A stretch of DNA of 64,000 nucleotides, from the NCBI GenBank assembly GCA_013397075.1, contig VWZS01004485.1:1800299-1864298 (forward strand). The letters run 5' to 3'. The first letter of the stretch is position 1, and every line of letters starts with the position of its first letter. Positions 62,676 to 64,000 of this stretch are shown here, in pieces. The DNA comes from Rhabdornis inornatus. Lineage: Eukaryota > Chordata > Aves > Passeriformes > Rhabdornithidae. Both the position numbers and the translations under genes were made by a program. The notes under the pieces were generated by a model. The model made no database searches and was not told the DNA's origin. It saw only the letters and a list, made by a program, of their open reading frames with translations.

Positions 62676-64000
62676 CTGAAAACAAGTAGCTAACACAGCA
62701 CATGGAGTGGCAACATATGCTGCTCAACAGCTAGCTTTCCTCTTGCTGGTCAGAAGCAGCCTGCTTGAATCTCTACCTGGGTCCCATTCAGCCATCCCCT
62801 TCTTTGTTGGTGAATCAACGATGCAACAATGAGCACGGATCCCAGGATTTCCCTTCCTCTGTGAAATTAGTTTTTACATCGGGGGAAAAAAAAAAAAAGG
62901 AAAAAAAAAGAAAAAAAGAGAGAAATGGAAATGAGGGGGACTAGCAGGTGTGGCAGTATTAGCATGTAAAAGGATGTAAACGCCTACTCATAACAATCAC
63001 ATAAGATTGTCATGCTAGCTGAAGTGGGTTGAAATTATTCCATCGGAAGAAAAATACTGCAGCTCCTGATTTGGTAAAAAGCCAGTGAGTTGCTGCAATA
63101 CATAGTCATAGTGTGGAGAGAAGAGGGGAAAAAAAAAAAATGACTTATCTAAGAAGGCAGGATTCTCAGCCTTTATCAATATGCATTCCAGTAAGGATTC
63201 CCTTCCCAGCGCCTCCCCGTGAAAAAGAATCAAATCAGTCGCAACTCCAGAGAAGCGATGACCTTTGCTTTCCCTAAATAGATGAATCTCAGCAGGAAAC
63301 AAACTGTACTCAGAGCTGAAAATCACAGATGCTGGGAGTTCGTAATAAGAGAAATACAAGCAACATTTATCCAATCCTGGCTTGCCACATGGGAGCTTTC
63401 TCCAGGCACGAATTTACAAATAGACAGGTTGAAGGATTGCAGGAGACACTGAATAAAGATATGAAGCTACACAGAAAATGCACCAGCACGAAGCTAAAAA
63501 GTCAAGCCTCTTTAAACTCTGCTTTGGAGGTAACGTAACTACTGACTCCAGCTAGTACTGCTGTCCTGCAACCTGCAAACATCTTGCTGTAAACCAGAAA
63601 AGCAATAATTAAAGAAGTTTGGGAGCATAATGCTGGTTTGGATTCTGTTACAGCTGTCGCTGCTCCTTCAGTTAAAGCAACACCAGCTGAAAATGCATAA
63701 TAAAGCACTTGGATGAACAAATCACTAGCTGTGCTTTTTAAGAGGATTATTTATATCAAAAGTTGGATTAATGTATCCTCCAGGTTTAGGCTTGGTCATG
63801 GCAGACACAAAATGAAAAGACCATCATATGGAAAGTAGAGTGATGTCCTTAATGATTTCACAGCTGATAGCAAAGTAAACCAAGCAGTTGTTTCACAGTG
63901 CCCTGACCCTGCTTTTCTGTGACTCACTAAGCTCTGCCCATCAAATTAGAAACTCTTCCTAAAGAAATGAGAGCAGCTTGTCTCCCTGGCAATCGCAAGT
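62676..64000. other. unique sequence; possible first-exon or promoter-proximal region
   Basis: A purine tract fills 62881-62941, followed by moderately GC-richer sequence with scattered CpG (63180-63260), a 119-codon minus frame (63015-63374) and a plus frame ending at a good donor (GAG/GTAACG, GT at 63530-63531). No TATA-initiator combination or CpG island is clear. No repeat was recognised. Confidence 0.35.
62881..62941 (+). repeat. polypurine (A/G) tract
   Basis: G5 followed by long A runs broken by GG, G and GAGAGA, almost without pyrimidines for about 60 bases. A shorter A-rich tract lies at about 63124-63140. Confidence 0.8.

Noticed and set aside
63015..63374. 119-codon minus frame
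   Set aside because: It crosses an A run that gives a poly-Phe stretch and shows no recognised motif; kept only as context for the possible first-exon region.

Overview
This window looks like non-coding nuclear DNA from a bird. The evidence is the repeat content. There are about a dozen CR1 LINE tails, several ending in the CR1 hallmark of a short ATTCTATG-type repeat. There is also a long terminal repeat of a common avian endogenous retrovirus family, a second retroviral LTR with a primer-binding-site-like sequence, and two or three worn MIR-like SINE copies. The background is AT-rich and CpG-poor. I saw no bacterial, viral or organellar gene organisation, no rRNA or tRNA gene, and no CRISPR array. 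The species cannot be fixed from this. A neognath bird, perhaps a passerine, is my inference from the LTR type.

Layout. 1-1.5 kb: unique sequence, then a minus-strand solo-type LTR (about 962-1540). 1.5-9.5 kb: unique AT-rich DNA with A-rich and CAAA simple repeats and a CR1 tail at 7.5 kb. 9.5-14.2 kb: the repeat-richest part, with a 415-bp minus-strand CR1, a plus-strand CR1, an LTR with the start of its internal region (11.6-12.3 kb), and an older CR1. 14-31 kb: mainly unique DNA broken by CR1 tails at 17.3, 24.8, 25.7 and 27.8 kb. 31-36.3 kb: a MIR-like SINE, a well-preserved CR1 (32.5 kb), and an inverted CR1 of the same type (36 kb). 36-64 kb: long unique stretches with a few repeat fragments (51.8, 52.3, 53.8, 56.4 kb).

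No open reading frame can be assigned to a known protein family. Three minus-strand open segments are bounded by credible splice signals: 62538-62675 (cysteine-rich), 48209-48372 and 36683-36897. The last two are phase-compatible. Together they raise the possibility that the window lies inside the introns of a minus-strand gene. I could not recognise the product, and similar structures can arise by chance in 64 kb, so they are low-confidence. The longest open frame (227 codons, 56981-57664) owes much of its length to a pyrimidine-rich tract. A possible promoter-proximal or first-exon region lies at about 62.9-63.5 kb.
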